A stretch of DNA of 64,000 bases from Tritrichomonas musculus (GCA_039105265.1 JAPFFF010000008.1:1426001-1490000), one strand, 5' to 3'; shown: positions 41,201 through 51,471, counted from the first letter of the stretch. Numbers and translations: made by a program. Notes: a model not told the origin generated them from the letters alone.

Positions 41201-44200
41201 GGTTGTAGTTTATTAACAACTTTTGAATTTCCCGAAAAGGTGACAATAATTGAAGGCTTGACACTAAATAATTGTAGAAGATTATTATCTGTTACATTCC
41301 TCGGAAATGTGACTACTATTAATGATTATGCTTTTTATGCTTGCTATAATTTACAGCAAATAACAATACCCGAAAGTGTTACATATATTGGAAATGGCGT
41401 ATTTGGTCGTTGTTACTGTTTAGCATCAATAAGCATTCCTAAAAATATCAACAAACTTGGTTCATGCTTTAATGATAATCCTGATTTAATAGCTGTTTAT
41501 TATTTTGGATCAGAAAATCCATCATACGACAGCTCAATATTTTCTGCGACAAGTGTTAAATATGTTTATGTTTTACCAGAATATAATGATGACGACTTTT
41601 GTGGTTTACCAATTCTGCCATTCCCAGGAACTAATATAACATATAGTATTGAATCCGACGAACTCATCATTTCAGGCACAGGAGCAATGTATGATTATTC
41701 CCCCAATTGCAACAACACAGCACCATGGTATGAAAATGCATCAATTATAAGAAGTGTCACAATAGAGGAAGGCATCACAACTATTGGATCATATTCTTTT
41801 TACATGTTTTCAAACTTTGAAACAATCACGATTCCTCAAAGTGTCATTTCAATTCGACCTTGTGCTTTTAGCAATTGTACAAAAATGACATCGTTTCAAA
41901 TTCCAGAAACAATCACTATTTTAGAGAGAGGACTTTTTGTTGGATGCTCCAAATTGGTCTCAATAAACATACATGAGAATGTTTCTCAGATTGAATCCAA
42001 AGTTTTCTCAAGATGCACAAGCATTGAGACAATTTTATTACCAGAAGGTTTGGAAAGGCTTGGATCTTATGCTTTTTATGAATGCTCTAAATTGAAATCA
42101 ATATCAATTCCAGAAAATATAACAATCATTGAAGAATATTTGTTCAGTGGGTGTTCAATGCTTATTTCAGTTATATTCGAAGGAAATATTACACAAATTC
42201 AAAGATTTTCTTTTTATTATTGCGATCATTTGCAAAACATTTCATTCCCTAAAAGCTTAACAGAGATTGGAGGGAATTCATTTTATAATTGTGATAGTCT
42301 TCTTTCAATATCTATTCCTGAAAAAGTTACCAAAATTGCAATTGATTTATTTTCATCTACTAATAGTTTACAAACCGTTGAATTTCTTGGTAATGTCACA
42401 TCAATTGAATGGGGTGCATTTCATTATTGTTCAAGTTTGTTATCTATAGATTTTCCACCAAGTGTAGAAACAATTGGAATGAGCGCATTTAGTCAATGCC
42501 ATAGTTTAACTTATTTTGAATTTCCAGAAAAAGTGACCAATGTTAACCATAATGTTTTAAGTAATTGTAAAAACTTAATTTCAGTATCATTCCTTGGAAA
42601 TGTAACCACCATCGATTATGAAGCATTTTATTTTTGCCAAAAAATTAGTGAAATAACAATTCCTGAAAGTGTAACAAAGATTGAATATAGTGTCTTTTCG
42701 TATTGCACAAGTTTGACTTCTATAACCCTACCAAAAAATATCAATCACATTGGAAAAGAATGTTTTCGTTATTGCTCTTCATTAAGTGCTGTTTATTATC
42801 TAGGATTAAACAGTCCTTCATACGAAAGCGACGTATTCACCAATACAAGTGTGACAAGTGGATATGTATTACCTGAATATCAAGACTCGCATTTCTGTGG
42901 TTTGCCTGTTGGCTTGTTTCCTACACAAATATTTTCAAAAACACAAGTATTCTCATATACATCTGATTTCACTCTTTCTGAAGCGTTCTCATCATCATTT
43001 GCATTTTTACCAACACAACATTTTTCAGATTCTTTTGTGTTTTCATCCACATCCAAATTCACTGATACTTCTTCATTTTCAACATCATCCAAATTCACGG
43101 AATCATCTGCTTTTACGCAATCTTTGAAATTCACGGATTCATCCATTTTCTCATCATCGTCACTATTTTCAGGATCATCCACGTTTTCTTCAACATCCAA
43201 GTTCAGTGGATCATCGACATTTACGCCGACATCGAAATTCAGTGAATCATTATCATTCACTCCATCTTCTGGATTCACAGAATCATCCATATTTTCACCT
43301 TCATCTAGATTCACAGGGTCATCTTCATTTTCACCATCAACTAGATTTGCTGCATCAGAAAAATTCACAAATTCATTTGAATTTACACCATCAAGTACAT
43401 TTATGTATGACTTCTCAGGCAATTGTGGATCTGACCTTACATATGGATCACTCTCCAATGAACTGATAATTTCAGGAACTGGAGCGATGGATGATTATTC
43501 ATCTAATTCTAAAGCACCATGGAGCGATCACATTGATGAGGTCAAAGTTGTAACGATTAAAGAAGGTGTGACAACTATTGGAGCACATGCATTTGATTCA
43601 TGTTCATTGTTAAACACAGTAACAATTTCAAAAAGTGTCACATCAATTGGCCCATATGCATTCAACAACTGTTACAAATTGAGATCAATTGAAGTTCCAG
43701 AAGAAGTTACGAAGATTGAACCATATTGTTTCTATGGATGCAGCAATCTATTGACAATCTTAATTATCGGCCAAATAACTGAAATTGGTGACAATGCTTT
43801 TCATGGATGCACAATTTTAGAAAACATTCTGTTTCCTATGAGTTCTTATTCAATTCGCTTAGCAAAAGATCAAGGACCAATCACATTTCCAACAAGCTTA
43901 GAAACAATAGGATCAGGCTCATTTTATGGATGTGAACAAATTCAGTCAATTGAAATTCCAAGAAGAGTAACAATCATCCAAAATGAGACATTCAGTGGCT
44001 GCATCAGACTTAGCTCTGTTTTATTACATTCTAATATTAAATCGATTGAAGAACGAGCATTTTACAACTGCAGCCAATTGAATGATGTTTCACTCCCTTC
44101 CAATTTGGAAACACTTGGAAGTTACTCCTTCAGTGAATGCAAAAAATTGCAGACAATGACAATTCCACAAGGAATAGCTGCCATTGAAACAGGCCTGTTT

Positions 44201-45376
44201 TATAGGTGCATCAACTTGAGATCAATTAGAATCCTTGGAAATGTTGCATCAATTAAAAGCAGTGCATTTTATCACTGCGATTCTTTGCCATCAATCAGTC
44301 TTCCTAAAAATTTGTCGGATATTGGAAGTTCAGCATTTGAGAATTGTAATTCATTAACATCAATCACAATTCCAGAAAAAGTAACAACAATTAATTCTTT
44401 AGTTTTCCATTATTGTTATGCATTGTCATCTGTTACATTTCTAGGAAACGTGACAAGCATAGACACACAAGCATTTGCAAGTTGCACGGGATTGCAAACA
44501 TTCAGTTTTCCAGAGAGTTTGACAACTTTGGGATCAAATGCTTTCTACTTCTGTCGAGGTTTACAAACAATTGTAATCCCAAAGAATGTTAATTTCATTG
44601 GTGATTCATGCTTCTCACGATGCTCGTTATTAAGTTCAGTCACTTATGACGGCTTGAAGAATCCATCATATGGAAGCTCAGTTCTAGATAACACGAGAGT
44701 TGGGAAAGTTAATGTTCCACCTAAATATGAAGATGTAAACTTTTGTGGCTATTCAATCAATTACATTTCAACGATCACTTTTTCAGCAAGTGACATCTTC
44801 ACTGATTCTTCAACTTTTACAGAGAGTTCGATCTTCACAAGTTCAGGATCATTCACAGAGTCAAGCTTGCTTGGACCTTTAGAACCAACAGCATCACCTT
44901 CAGCAACATTGGCTGGAATAACAGTATCAGTCAGTTATATTGAGTCTTTTGTGTCCGTCAGATCAGTCACTCAATCAATGTCATATGTCTCATCCCAAGG
45001 ATACTCGTACATCCTTCTTGAGAACGGTGAATACAGCTCGACTCTAACCAATGTTTATGCTTACAGACTCTTCCCGTACATTATTTACTACCTGTCGCCC
45101 ACATACATAAAAACAGGAATTCTTCTTGAAAAGAATGTCAGAAAGAAGACAATCACCCAGCAACAACTGATTGGCGTTGTCTGTGGTTCTGTTGCTGCGT
45201 TCTTCTTGCTCTTGGCAGTCATCATTTTCATCGTTCAAAGAAAGAATCGCATTCATGAAATTTATGATGAAGTTGAATGGTTTTCTTCTGAATCTGGCGA
45301 TGAAACTGATGAACACACCCAAGAGATAGATGAAATAGATTATTCTACACCTGTGTATACGCATTTTGAAATCTAA
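38237..45376 (+). CDS. giant BspA-like LRR surface protein, copy 2 (2379 aa)
   Basis: Full-length version and the best reference for the family in this window. The domain order is as in copy 1. The Ser/Thr-Phe stalk between LRR blocks 2 and 3 is long (about residues 1560-1716) and built of ~10-residue units such as FTPSSGFTESSIFSPSSRF. The third LRR block is about 1727-2175, the membrane helix about 2310-2332 (LIGVVCGSVAAFFLLLAVII), and the tail is acidic (SSESGDETDE) and ends in IDYSTPVYTHFEI. YTHF fits the YxxPhi endocytic sorting pattern, and trichomonad BspA tails are known to carry such motifs. Stop is TAA followed by A, giving the TAAA poly(A) signal. Against copy 1 the changes concentrate at variable LRR positions around F..C..L. 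Start: TGA immediately upstream fixes the ATG. Confidence 0.95.
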   Translation: MLFVLLYWVIEAKKQIWVCNVQCPIYCKADRYIETITNSSFKDFFFSHTRNDSEIDIIFYSKPENFTIEVDSSIFDDLQVTLKTSSESNSIKILYKDKSLPSFKTIDIKPNYQVILPYMIPFQSTKTKLNIFDSPTPDMSVLANPQGLINITCDKFNYSQWGSGICVESSIANYGSYTSTNGARATVTFIGTKVHILAHKEEFGGPANIWIDDEIVGTPNFYSTTNEATIIFTSNDLDYGEHTLTIEHNGTDSQYVIFASIYVDPLPKESRFTLDLDDASEFYGSWNKNATTSPPTFSCDDENAYLVFKFFGTKFWITGVRGKDEGDFQLNIDDQERIMIDEKQESGFAQNNMPVLLYQSSDLECAEHKIVISRTNYKISLVNVMYTTYPYDIIATEPATGNYNDTQYLNDNRISSTKFTATTTGDQSGHPIENAFDSSKDTFWASSIASNDTFQSTIEFEFAELTTIEAIVIFPVFSTYHDSTGNITRSYDGFPTSLRVYGSTDDSTYKLHSVFIGTPASTEINELFQFAFKRAITCNKLKLEFTEVTLDVSFGNEYTAACGELYLIPSSEQTPIITRASTPLPTPLGYPMITLVNYSDEGYWSSYRINDRSNWIVTANSEQTTETANEGPVTNIIDGQRETIWHSKYNEVQAGSHDDRLQETDPFQFTIDLGQETTFRAFSYTPRQNHAASGSQNGIFLHYEFYVADTKEELDTKIQERNYISNGDFDYMSQVSSTDLTSLVVYPEPKIGRFIALLSVNHDGHATCSEFNLYSDPPATPHETPLPSATPLPPCNERIEFTFESDNLIISGIGPMCEYKEKEAPWLSNPDSIKNVTINDGITTIGSYSFHLCKNLVGVTLPKSLEEIGSYSFSYCTNLISINIPEKVTIIKDRAFSQCKYLSNIEMPNSVSYIGEYAFERADRIVSFTFPEKVTVIEEGVFEHSNINTVTFLGNVITIGSSAFYFCNSLESISIPENVSTIGSNAFTGCSLLTTFEFPEKVTIIEGLTLNNCRRLLSVTFLGNVTTINDYAFYACYNLQQITIPESVTYIGNGVFGRCYCLASISIPKNINKLGSCFNDNPDLIAVYYFGSENPSYDSSIFSATSVKYVYVLPEYNDDDFCGLPILPFPGTNITYSIESDELIISGTGAMYDYSPNCNNTAPWYENASIIRSVTIEEGITTIGSYSFYMFSNFETITIPQSVISIRPCAFSNCTKMTSFQIPETITILERGLFVGCSKLVSINIHENVSQIESKVFSRCTSIETILLPEGLERLGSYAFYECSKLKSISIPENITIIEEYLFSGCSMLISVIFEGNITQIQRFSFYYCDHLQNISFPKSLTEIGGNSFYNCDSLLSISIPEKVTKIAIDLFSSTNSLQTVEFLGNVTSIEWGAFHYCSSLLSIDFPPSVETIGMSAFSQCHSLTYFEFPEKVTNVNHNVLSNCKNLISVSFLGNVTTIDYEAFYFCQKISEITIPESVTKIEYSVFSYCTSLTSITLPKNINHIGKECFRYCSSLSAVYYLGLNSPSYESDVFTNTSVTSGYVLPEYQDSHFCGLPVGLFPTQIFSKTQVFSYTSDFTLSEAFSSSFAFLPTQHFSDSFVFSSTSKFTDTSSFSTSSKFTESSAFTQSLKFTDSSIFSSSSLFSGSSTFSSTSKFSGSSTFTPTSKFSESLSFTPSSGFTESSIFSPSSRFTGSSSFSPSTRFAASEKFTNSFEFTPSSTFMYDFSGNCGSDLTYGSLSNELIISGTGAMDDYSSNSKAPWSDHIDEVKVVTIKEGVTTIGAHAFDSCSLLNTVTISKSVTSIGPYAFNNCYKLRSIEVPEEVTKIEPYCFYGCSNLLTILIIGQITEIGDNAFHGCTILENILFPMSSYSIRLAKDQGPITFPTSLETIGSGSFYGCEQIQSIEIPRRVTIIQNETFSGCIRLSSVLLHSNIKSIEERAFYNCSQLNDVSLPSNLETLGSYSFSECKKLQTMTIPQGIAAIETGLFYRCINLRSIRILGNVASIKSSAFYHCDSLPSISLPKNLSDIGSSAFENCNSLTSITIPEKVTTINSLVFHYCYALSSVTFLGNVTSIDTQAFASCTGLQTFSFPESLTTLGSNAFYFCRGLQTIVIPKNVNFIGDSCFSRCSLLSSVTYDGLKNPSYGSSVLDNTRVGKVNVPPKYEDVNFCGYSINYISTITFSASDIFTDSSTFTESSIFTSSGSFTESSLLGPLEPTASPSATLAGITVSVSYIESFVSVRSVTQSMSYVSSQGYSYILLENGEYSSTLTNVYAYRLFPYIIYYLSPTYIKTGILLEKNVRKKTITQQQLIGVVCGSVAAFFLLLAVIIFIVQRKNRIHEIYDEVEWFSSESGDETDEHTQEIDEIDYSTPVYTHFEI

Positions 45377-45440
45377 ATTTAGATTGAAAAATTTTTTTTC
45401 TAATATAAACAATTATAAGCATTTGCTTTTTGAATAACTA

Positions 45441-45472
<32 letters not shown>

Positions 45473-46013
45473 CTTTTTATTTTCAATATATATTTCGACT
45501 GAAAGGTGTAGTAATGTTATTTCTTCTATTGAACTGTTGTCATTCATGCATTTTTCAAATTTGTATGTTACATTAATGTCATTTTTATCATTTGTTAATA
45601 AAAGTTTGACAATTTCAACATTTTCTTCCACAACTACGGTAAATAAAGCTGCGTTATTTTCTTTAATTAATTTCGAATTTTCATCAGAATTTATTCATCA
45701 ATCTGTTTTAATTCAAAACAAATTGTTATTTATATTGTATTTGTAAACATTTTATATATAACAATATTCTTAAATTATTGTTGTTGAAATTTTTGTATCA
45801 AAACAAATTGATGGATTAATGATAAAATCTCTTTTATAAGAGATGAATGGCAACGTTGATTTACTGGCTGTTCATCAAACATCAAAAGTTTACAAGAAAT
45901 TGGCAAATAGCAGTGTTGATGTAAAAGGTATTTTTCAAAATATAATTCAGTCAGCTAAAGTTTATATTAATCTATTTAATAATAATAGCATGATATTTTT
46001 ACTAAAAACAAAA
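45377..46013. other. intergenic, BspA gene 2 to polo kinase 2
   Basis: Convergent 3' region as in unit 1, with a longer T run (about 45441-45468) and the antisense ankyrin fragment in its unshifted form. Nothing else is recognised. Confidence 0.5.
45467..45694 (-). pseudogene. ankyrin-repeat fragment, copy 2
   Basis: Open for 75 codons from after TGA TGA to a TAA. It reads NAALFTVVVEENVEIVKLLL, then TNDKNDINVTYKFEK, then EEITLLHLSVEIYIENKKN. The second part starts a new ankyrin repeat (T.LHlAvE). It has no start codon upstream, so it is the truncated end of an ankyrin-repeat gene, a family abundant in trichomonads. A Met within (MNDNSS) would give only about 26 residues. Confidence 0.6.
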
Positions 46014-47681
46014 TTAACAAATAGTTAAGGCCAAATTAGATAATAATATTTTGGCATTCTTAAATTTCTTCAGTTCTTCGCTATTTGAATTCATACTAGC
46101 AACGCTCTTCAAATCCAATAACACAGATTTTTCTTTGATTGATCTGAAGAAGCACATTTTTTTGGTGTTCCAGAAAATGATTAATTTCATGTGATCATTG
46201 AAATTGACCTGTAAATTTTTATCATTAAATTTGAATAGAACACAATCATCGTTCTTCACAAAACACCTGACAAAGTGAAGAGGTGTTGAAGGTTCATAAT
46301 CATCACTTGGCTGATCATAAGAGAATCTAATTTTCTTGAAACTTTTTGCCATTTTTTTCACCAATGAAATATTTTTCAATTCATTTTCACCGTTTGTTTC
46401 AAAAAGTTGAACAACCTCAGGAACGTTTGAATATTGGTTCTTATAAATTTGAACAAATTGTTCATTCGGATCCATGACAATGCATGACCTGTCTTTAAAG
46501 CACATGCCAACAGTTCCATCGCCCAGCAGGTATCCCAGGTCGTCCTTGTAGAAGCAGGCACGAGAGATGAAGTTATTTGGAATATTGAAACTTTTCTTTT
46601 GATCTGAATTTTTAACGGTCGACTTTCTATTGTTATCGTTACGTGGTGATACAGATGCTTTCAAATTGACCTGTCTAGGTGAAATAACCGGTTTCACAAT
46701 GGCCTGTCTAGGTGAATTTGTAGTTATTTGAGGAAGACATTTTTTGGCATTTTGAACTTTTTGTGAGACTCTCGGGGACCTATTTAGTTGAGGTAAATTA
46801 TTTGACCTATATAAGTTAACGGTCTCCTTGTCAATTTTCGTCAAGAAGGGATGATTGAGAAGTTCTTTGGCCGTTGGCCTTTTGCGTGGATCTGCTTGTA
46901 GAATCGTTTTAATGAAGTCTTTCGCTTCCTCTGAAATTGAAATTTCTTGAGGAAAGTCAAATTCGCCTTTTCTGATGTTTTCAAAGGTCATTTCTCTCGT
47001 GGCCCCTTCAAAAGGACCTTTTCCAGTGAGCATTATGAAGGCCGATACACCAATTGTCCAGATATCAACTTTGGAACTTTCTTCTCTGCTTTCTTTACTA
47101 AGGACTTCTGGACATAAATAATTCGGAGTTCCGCAAATTGAGTATTTCTTTCCTTCTTCGTTTTTTTGAAAGACTGAGAGACCAAAATCTGCAATTTTAA
47201 CATTAATGCTGGAATCAATGATGAAGTTCTCCAATTTGAGATCATAATGCGTGATTTGGTGGTCATGAAGGTAGGCGACGCCTTGAATTACATCTTTTAA
47301 AATTTTTCTGGTTTCTGATTCTTTTATTCTGCCATGTCGGAGATATTCGCGAATGGTTTTGCCTGGACAGTATTCGAGAATGAGGTAATGATTGTGTTGG
47401 TTTGAGAATGAAAATTTTGATCCAACGATATTTGGATGATCAACAGTATTTTGTATTTCTATCTCGTTTTTCAATTTCTCTGCAGCTTTTCTGCTTTTTG
47501 AATATTGTTCTTTTGATAATACTTTCATGGCATATGTCATACTTGTTTTCTGATGAATTACTCGATATACAGTTGCAAATGAACCATGACCAAGCTCCTC
47601 ATTAAGAACAAATACGTTTTGTGTACCATCTTCTTGATTATTTACTACTACAGGAGGAACATGGCTCTGTTGGTAAAACAT
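46014..47681 (-). CDS. PLK: polo-like protein kinase, copy 2 (555 aa)
   Basis: Protein identical to copy 1 at all 555 residues as far as I can compare, and the surrounding DNA also appears identical. The kinase domain, SPR linker and two polo boxes are intact, with Lys53, Asp147, DFG and the His497/Lys499 pincer present, so both copies should be active if expressed. HYD instead of HRD makes it a non-RD kinase, so dependence on activation-loop phosphorylation may be reduced. It converges with the BspA gene and shares its orientation with the coiled-coil gene about 570 bp upstream. Ends TAA. Confidence 0.93.
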   Translation of the reverse strand: MFYQQSHVPPVVVNNQEDGTQNVFVLNEELGHGSFATVYRVIHQKTSMTYAMKVLSKEQYSKSRKAAEKLKNEIEIQNTVDHPNIVGSKFSFSNQHNHYLILEYCPGKTIREYLRHGRIKESETRKILKDVIQGVAYLHDHQITHYDLKLENFIIDSSINVKIADFGLSVFQKNEEGKKYSICGTPNYLCPEVLSKESREESSKVDIWTIGVSAFIMLTGKGPFEGATREMTFENIRKGEFDFPQEISISEEAKDFIKTILQADPRKRPTAKELLNHPFLTKIDKETVNLYRSNNLPQLNRSPRVSQKVQNAKKCLPQITTNSPRQAIVKPVISPRQVNLKASVSPRNDNNRKSTVKNSDQKKSFNIPNNFISRACFYKDDLGYLLGDGTVGMCFKDRSCIVMDPNEQFVQIYKNQYSNVPEVVQLFETNGENELKNISLVKKMAKSFKKIRFSYDQPSDDYEPSTPLHFVRCFVKNDDCVLFKFNDKNLQVNFNDHMKLIIFWNTKKMCFFRSIKEKSVLLDLKSVASMNSNSEELKKFKNAKILLSNLALTIC

Positions 47682-47686
47682 GATAT

Positions 47687-47694
47687 CAAAATGA
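47687..47694 (-). promoter_or_regulatory. candidate Inr (TCAYW) of polo kinase 2
   Basis: TCATTTTG on the minus strand, with its A 11 bases before the ATG, as in unit 1. Confidence 0.4.
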
Positions 47695-48253
47695 TGAGTT
47701 ATAAAATTTTATATTTTTGAATAAAATAAAACAAAATATAATTCAAAAAAATTGAGAGTATTTCTTAACAATCCAACGATTTTTTTCAATTTTTGTATTT
47801 AATTTTAAAACGTATACCACAAATAACGTGTTTTATAACGTGTTTTTTAAACAATTTTTTGAAATCAAAAAAATTTAAAATGAATATCTATATTCGTTTT
47901 AATACTGTATTAATTGCATTATTATGTATTGATGGAAATGAAGAAATATTGTTGCTTAATAATAAATTTGAAATCAAAGAATATAAGGGATGTTTTTCAA
48001 TTCTGCTAAAAATACTGTTTGCTAATGATAATTTGAAAGTTTAATTAATTTGAACTACATGAATGGAAAATATTGAAAAGAGAATGCAAATATTTATAAT
48101 TAAAGAGAATTAGAAATATGAGAAAGAACAAGACTTGCTTGAGAAAATAATAGACATAAGAAATATAAAAAAAAATAAGAAAGAAAAATGAAAATATAAT
48201 AAATAATCTATACTTTTATTTCATGATAATATCTATAATTATTATTTCTATAT
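47695..48253. other. intergenic, polo kinase 2 to coiled-coil gene 2
   Basis: Same content as 30424-30982: AT-rich, one open plus-strand frame of 83 codons (47793-48044) without recognisable features, and an A/G-rich run before the coiled-coil stop. Confidence 0.5.
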
Positions 48254-50872
48254 TTAAACAAAGTTTGATTTGCTTTGGCGAACTCCTCCCTTTGGATCTG
48301 TAAGTGTGTCATCAACGACATCATCAATGTCAACTAATCCCTTCTTATAACGCTCGATCAGGTTCATCAAGTCATCGTGATCCTTCTTCGCCTTGAGGAT
48401 TGTGTCGCCCAATTGTTTCCTTAAGCGTTCAATTTCAGCGGAAAGTTTGTCGTGATCTTCTTTGGCCTTCCTTTGTGTGTCTGCGAGTGACTTCTTGAGA
48501 CGTTCAATTTCAGCAGAGAGGTCGTCATGATCCTTCTTGGCCTTCTGTTGTGTTTCAGCGAGCAATTTCTTCAATCTTTCAATTTCAGCCAAGTTCTTGC
48601 TGCTGTCTTCTTGCGCCTTTCTGAGAGCATCAGCCAACTGCTTCTTCAATCGTTCAATTTCAGCGGAAAGCTTGTCGTGGTCAGCTTTAGCATCGGCCTT
48701 GGCCTTGTCCATTTGCTGGCAAAGTTTAGCGTGATCAGCGGCTGCATCTTTCTTGGTTTGTTCGACTTGAGCAACGAGTTTGTCGTGGTCAGCTTTGGCT
48801 CTTGTTTCTGCTTCATTCAATGCCCTCTTTAAGCGCTCAATTTCGGCTGTGAGTTTGGCACGATCAGCAGCAGCGTCCTTCTTGAGATGGTCGATTTCGG
48901 CAGTGAATTTGTCGTGCTCTTCTTTGGCGCGTTGCTGCGTTGTTGCCAATGCTGTTGTGAGCTGTGAATTCTTGGCGGTTGCATCGGCCAACGACTTCTT
49001 GAGATTTGCGATTTCAGCAGCGAGTTTGGCGTGGTCGGCAGCTGCGTCCTTCTTGAGTTTCTCGATTTGTGCGCAGAGTGAGTCGTGATCTGCTTTGGCG
49101 GCCTTTTGTGCATCAGCGAGCGACTTCTTGACTTCGTTGCAGCGGCTCTCTGAGTCGGCCAGGGCCTTCTTGAGGTGGTCGATTTCGTTGTTTAGATTTG
49201 TGATTTTAGCTTGCGATTCACTTCTGACGCGTTCAACTTCGTGTGCGAGACTGTCGTGGTTAGCCTGCGCATCCTTCCTCATCTTCTCGATTTCTGCATT
49301 GAATCTGGCCTGGTCAGCCTGCGCCTGCTTCTCAGCAGCGGCCAGCTGGCTTGCGAGTTGTGTCTTTTGTGCGACAGCATCAGCCAATTGGCCTTTGAGG
49401 CTGTCGATTTGGCCATTGAGGCTGCTGATTTGTGACTGTGCGTCGCTTCTGACTTTGTCCATTTGCTCCATGAGATTGCTGTGGTCGTCTTGCGCACGCT
49501 TTTCTGTCTGCGAGACTGTGTTTCTCAATTCGTCGCAGTGCTTCTCTGACTCAGACAACGACTGCTTCAAGTGCTGGATTTCTGACGAAAGGTTGGCGCG
49601 ATCAGCAGCAGCCTGATTCTTGGCGTTTTCAATTTCAGATGTGAGTCTGTCGTGCTCTGATTGTGCCTGCTGCTGTGCTGATGCGAGCTTGTTGGAGAGG
49701 TCGTTCTTCTGCGATTCAGTTGCTGATAATTGGCTTCTTAATTTGTCAATTTCGCTGTTGAGGCGGTTAGCTTCACTCTGTGCATCATTCTTGACTCTGT
49801 CAATTTCAGAGCAAAGCTTGCTGCGATCAGCAGCTGCATCCCTCTTGATGCTTTCCATTTGTGCAGCGAGGTTGGCATGGTCTGCTTTGGCGCGTTGTTG
49901 TTCATCAGAAACAGATCGTCTTAATTCGTTGCAGTGAGCTTCTGAGTCAGCCAACAACTGCTTCTGGTGATTGATTTCGTTTGAAAGGTTGTCATGCTCA
50001 GATTGTGCTGCATTCTTTTGTGCAACGGCATCAGCCAGCTGCTTTTTGAGAGCTTCGATTTGTGCAGAAAGTTTGTCGTGATCTGCTTTGGCAAGTTTTT
50101 GGTTGCTATCAATTGTCTTTCTTAATTCATTGGCACGTGCTTCTGAATCAGCCAATTCCTTCTTCATGTGCTCAATTTCCTTTGTTAAGTTGGCGTGATC
50201 AGCGGCAGCTTCCTTCTTGATACGATCAATTTCAGCTGCAAGTTTGGCGTGATCAGCAGCAGCGTCTTTCTTTGCTTGTTCAATTGTTAAAGTGAGCTTG
50301 TCGTGATCAGCTTGTGCCTTCTTTTGTGTGTCAGCTAACGTAGCTGAGACTGCATTCTTCTGTGAAACTGCATCAGCAACTTGTTTCTTAAGTCCGTCAT
50401 TTTCTTTGAGCATGCTTGCATGATCAGCAGCTGCATCCTTCTTGAGCTTCTCAATTTGTGCTGAAAGAGAGTCGTGATCAGCTTTGGCTTGTTGCTGTGT
50501 CTGCGATACTGTGCTTATTAATTCATTGCAACGCGATTCTGAATCTGTCAGTGACTTCTTGAGGTGATCAATTTCACTGTTAAGGTGGTCAACATTTGTT
50601 TGCGATTCTTTTCTGACACGATCAATTTCAGCATTGAGTCTGTCGCAATCTTGCTGAGCTCTCGTTTGCGTCTCTTTGAGTTCAGCTGCAAGATCGTTCT
50701 TCTGTGAAACTGTGTCAGCCAATTCGTGCTTTAAGCGATCAATTTCAGATGACAAGTTGTCGTGATCTTTCTGTGCATCGAATTTCATTTGATCGATTGT
50801 CTGTGTGAGTTTGTCGTGATCAGCTCTTGAGTTTTGTTGCTCTTGCTGCAACTTGTTGTATAATTCTTGATT
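48254..50872 (-). CDS. long coiled-coil protein, copy 2 (about 840-870 aa, 5' end uncertain)
   Basis: Uninterrupted version of the coiled-coil gene. The frame is open from after a TAG (50873-50875) but has no ATG until a Met about 30 residues in (MKFDAQKDHDNL), which would give roughly 840 residues. The true 5' end is probably lost. The repeats are mixed: ADHDKLSAEIERLKK-type units alternate with KDAAADHAKLAAEI, ADSEARCNEL and QKNDLAAEL-type units, giving a period of about 14-35 residues. Charged a/d-flanking positions and near absence of Pro and aromatic residues predict a very long rod. Likely a cytoskeletal or scaffold rod; there is no named family match. Codon choice is more GC-rich than the neighbours, as expected from Ala/Asp/Lys-rich repeats. 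Confidence 0.75.
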   Translation of the reverse strand, partial: NQELYNKLQQEQQNSRADHDKLTQTIDQMKFDAQKDHDNLSSEIDRLKHELADTVSQKNDLAAELKETQTRAQQDCDRLNAEIDRVRKESQTNVDHLNSEIDHLKKSLTDSESRCNELISTVSQTQQQAKADHDSLSAQIEKLKKDAAADHASMLKENDGLKKQVADAVSQKNAVSATLADTQKKAQADHDKLTLTIEQAKKDAAADHAKLAAEIDRIKKEAAADHANLTKEIEHMKKELADSEARANELRKTIDSNQKLAKADHDKLSAQIEALKKQLADAVAQKNAAQSEHDNLSNEINHQKQLLADSEAHCNELRRSVSDEQQRAKADHANLAAQMESIKRDAAADRSKLCSEIDRVKNDAQSEANRLNSEIDKLRSQLSATESQKNDLSNKLASAQQQAQSEHDRLTSEIENAKNQAAADRANLSSEIQHLKQSLSESEKHCDELRNTVSQTEKRAQDDHSNLMEQMDKVRSDAQSQISSLNGQIDSLKGQLADAVAQKTQLASQLAAAEKQAQADQARFNAEIEKMRKDAQANHDSLAHEVERVRSESQAKITNLNNEIDHLKKALADSESRCNEVKKSLADAQKAAKADHDSLCAQIEKLKKDAAADHAKLAAEIANLKKSLADATAKNSQLTTALATTQQRAKEEHDKFTAEIDHLKKDAAADRAKLTAEIERLKRALNEAETRAKADHDKLVAQVEQTKKDAAADHAKLCQQMDKAKADAKADHDKLSAEIERLKKQLADALRKAQEDSSKNLAEIERLKKLLAETQQKAKKDHDDLSAEIERLKKSLADTQRKAKEDHDKLSAEIERLRKQLGDTILKAKKDHDDLMNLIERYKKGLVDIDDVVDDTLTDPKGGVRQSKSNFV

Positions 50873-50901
50873 CTAATATATTTGACAATTCTTTTTCATA
50901 A

Positions 50902-51471
50902 ATTAATCAAATATCAGATTTAGAACAAATCAAATATGATCAAGAAGTAACTGAAGAAGTGGACAAATTCTGTGAATATTTTCAAGATGAATTTAATAAT
51001 AATCATTTTGTTCGATTAACAATTCGTGCATTTGCTACTTTTATTATAAAAAGATTCAATTATCCATATTCAACTTTCAAAAACATATCATTTTTCTCAT
51101 TTGATAAAGATTCTCATTCATATGAATATAAAAATAAATGCAATTTGATCAAAATATTTATTTGCAAAAAAGATGAAGATTTTAAATTAGGATTGAAGGA
51201 TTTTTTCCCTTCTACAATTATTAATAAAAAAGGATATGATGTCAAACATAAAAACAAAACTTACGATTTTCAAATGACAGATTTCAAACTTTTAAAAAGA
51301 TTGCATAATGGTACAAAAGCTACTTATTATTTGGCAATTCATATCAAAACTTTTTATATCTTCGTGATAAAATTTTTTAGCAATATAGAATTTCATCAAA
51401 AAGAAATGATTTTTGCTCAAAATTATTCTTATGAATACTTAACGCCATTTTATGGATCTGTAAAGCTATGA
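50902..51471 (+). pseudogene. protein-kinase N-lobe fragment, copy 2
   Basis: Same frame as in unit 1: an unrecognised ~125-residue leader, then FKLLKRLHNGTKATYYLAI, FVIKFF and LTPFYGSV, with no catalytic loop or DFG. The first ATG (MTDFKLL) is at the kinase part, which would leave about 66 residues. Head-to-head with the coiled-coil gene across only ~30 bp. Confidence 0.5.

Noticed and set aside
42880-43458. 192-codon minus-strand acidic frame opposite the BspA stalk
   Set aside because: It is the antisense of the Ser/Thr-Phe minisatellite; its length follows stalk length and it has no independent support.
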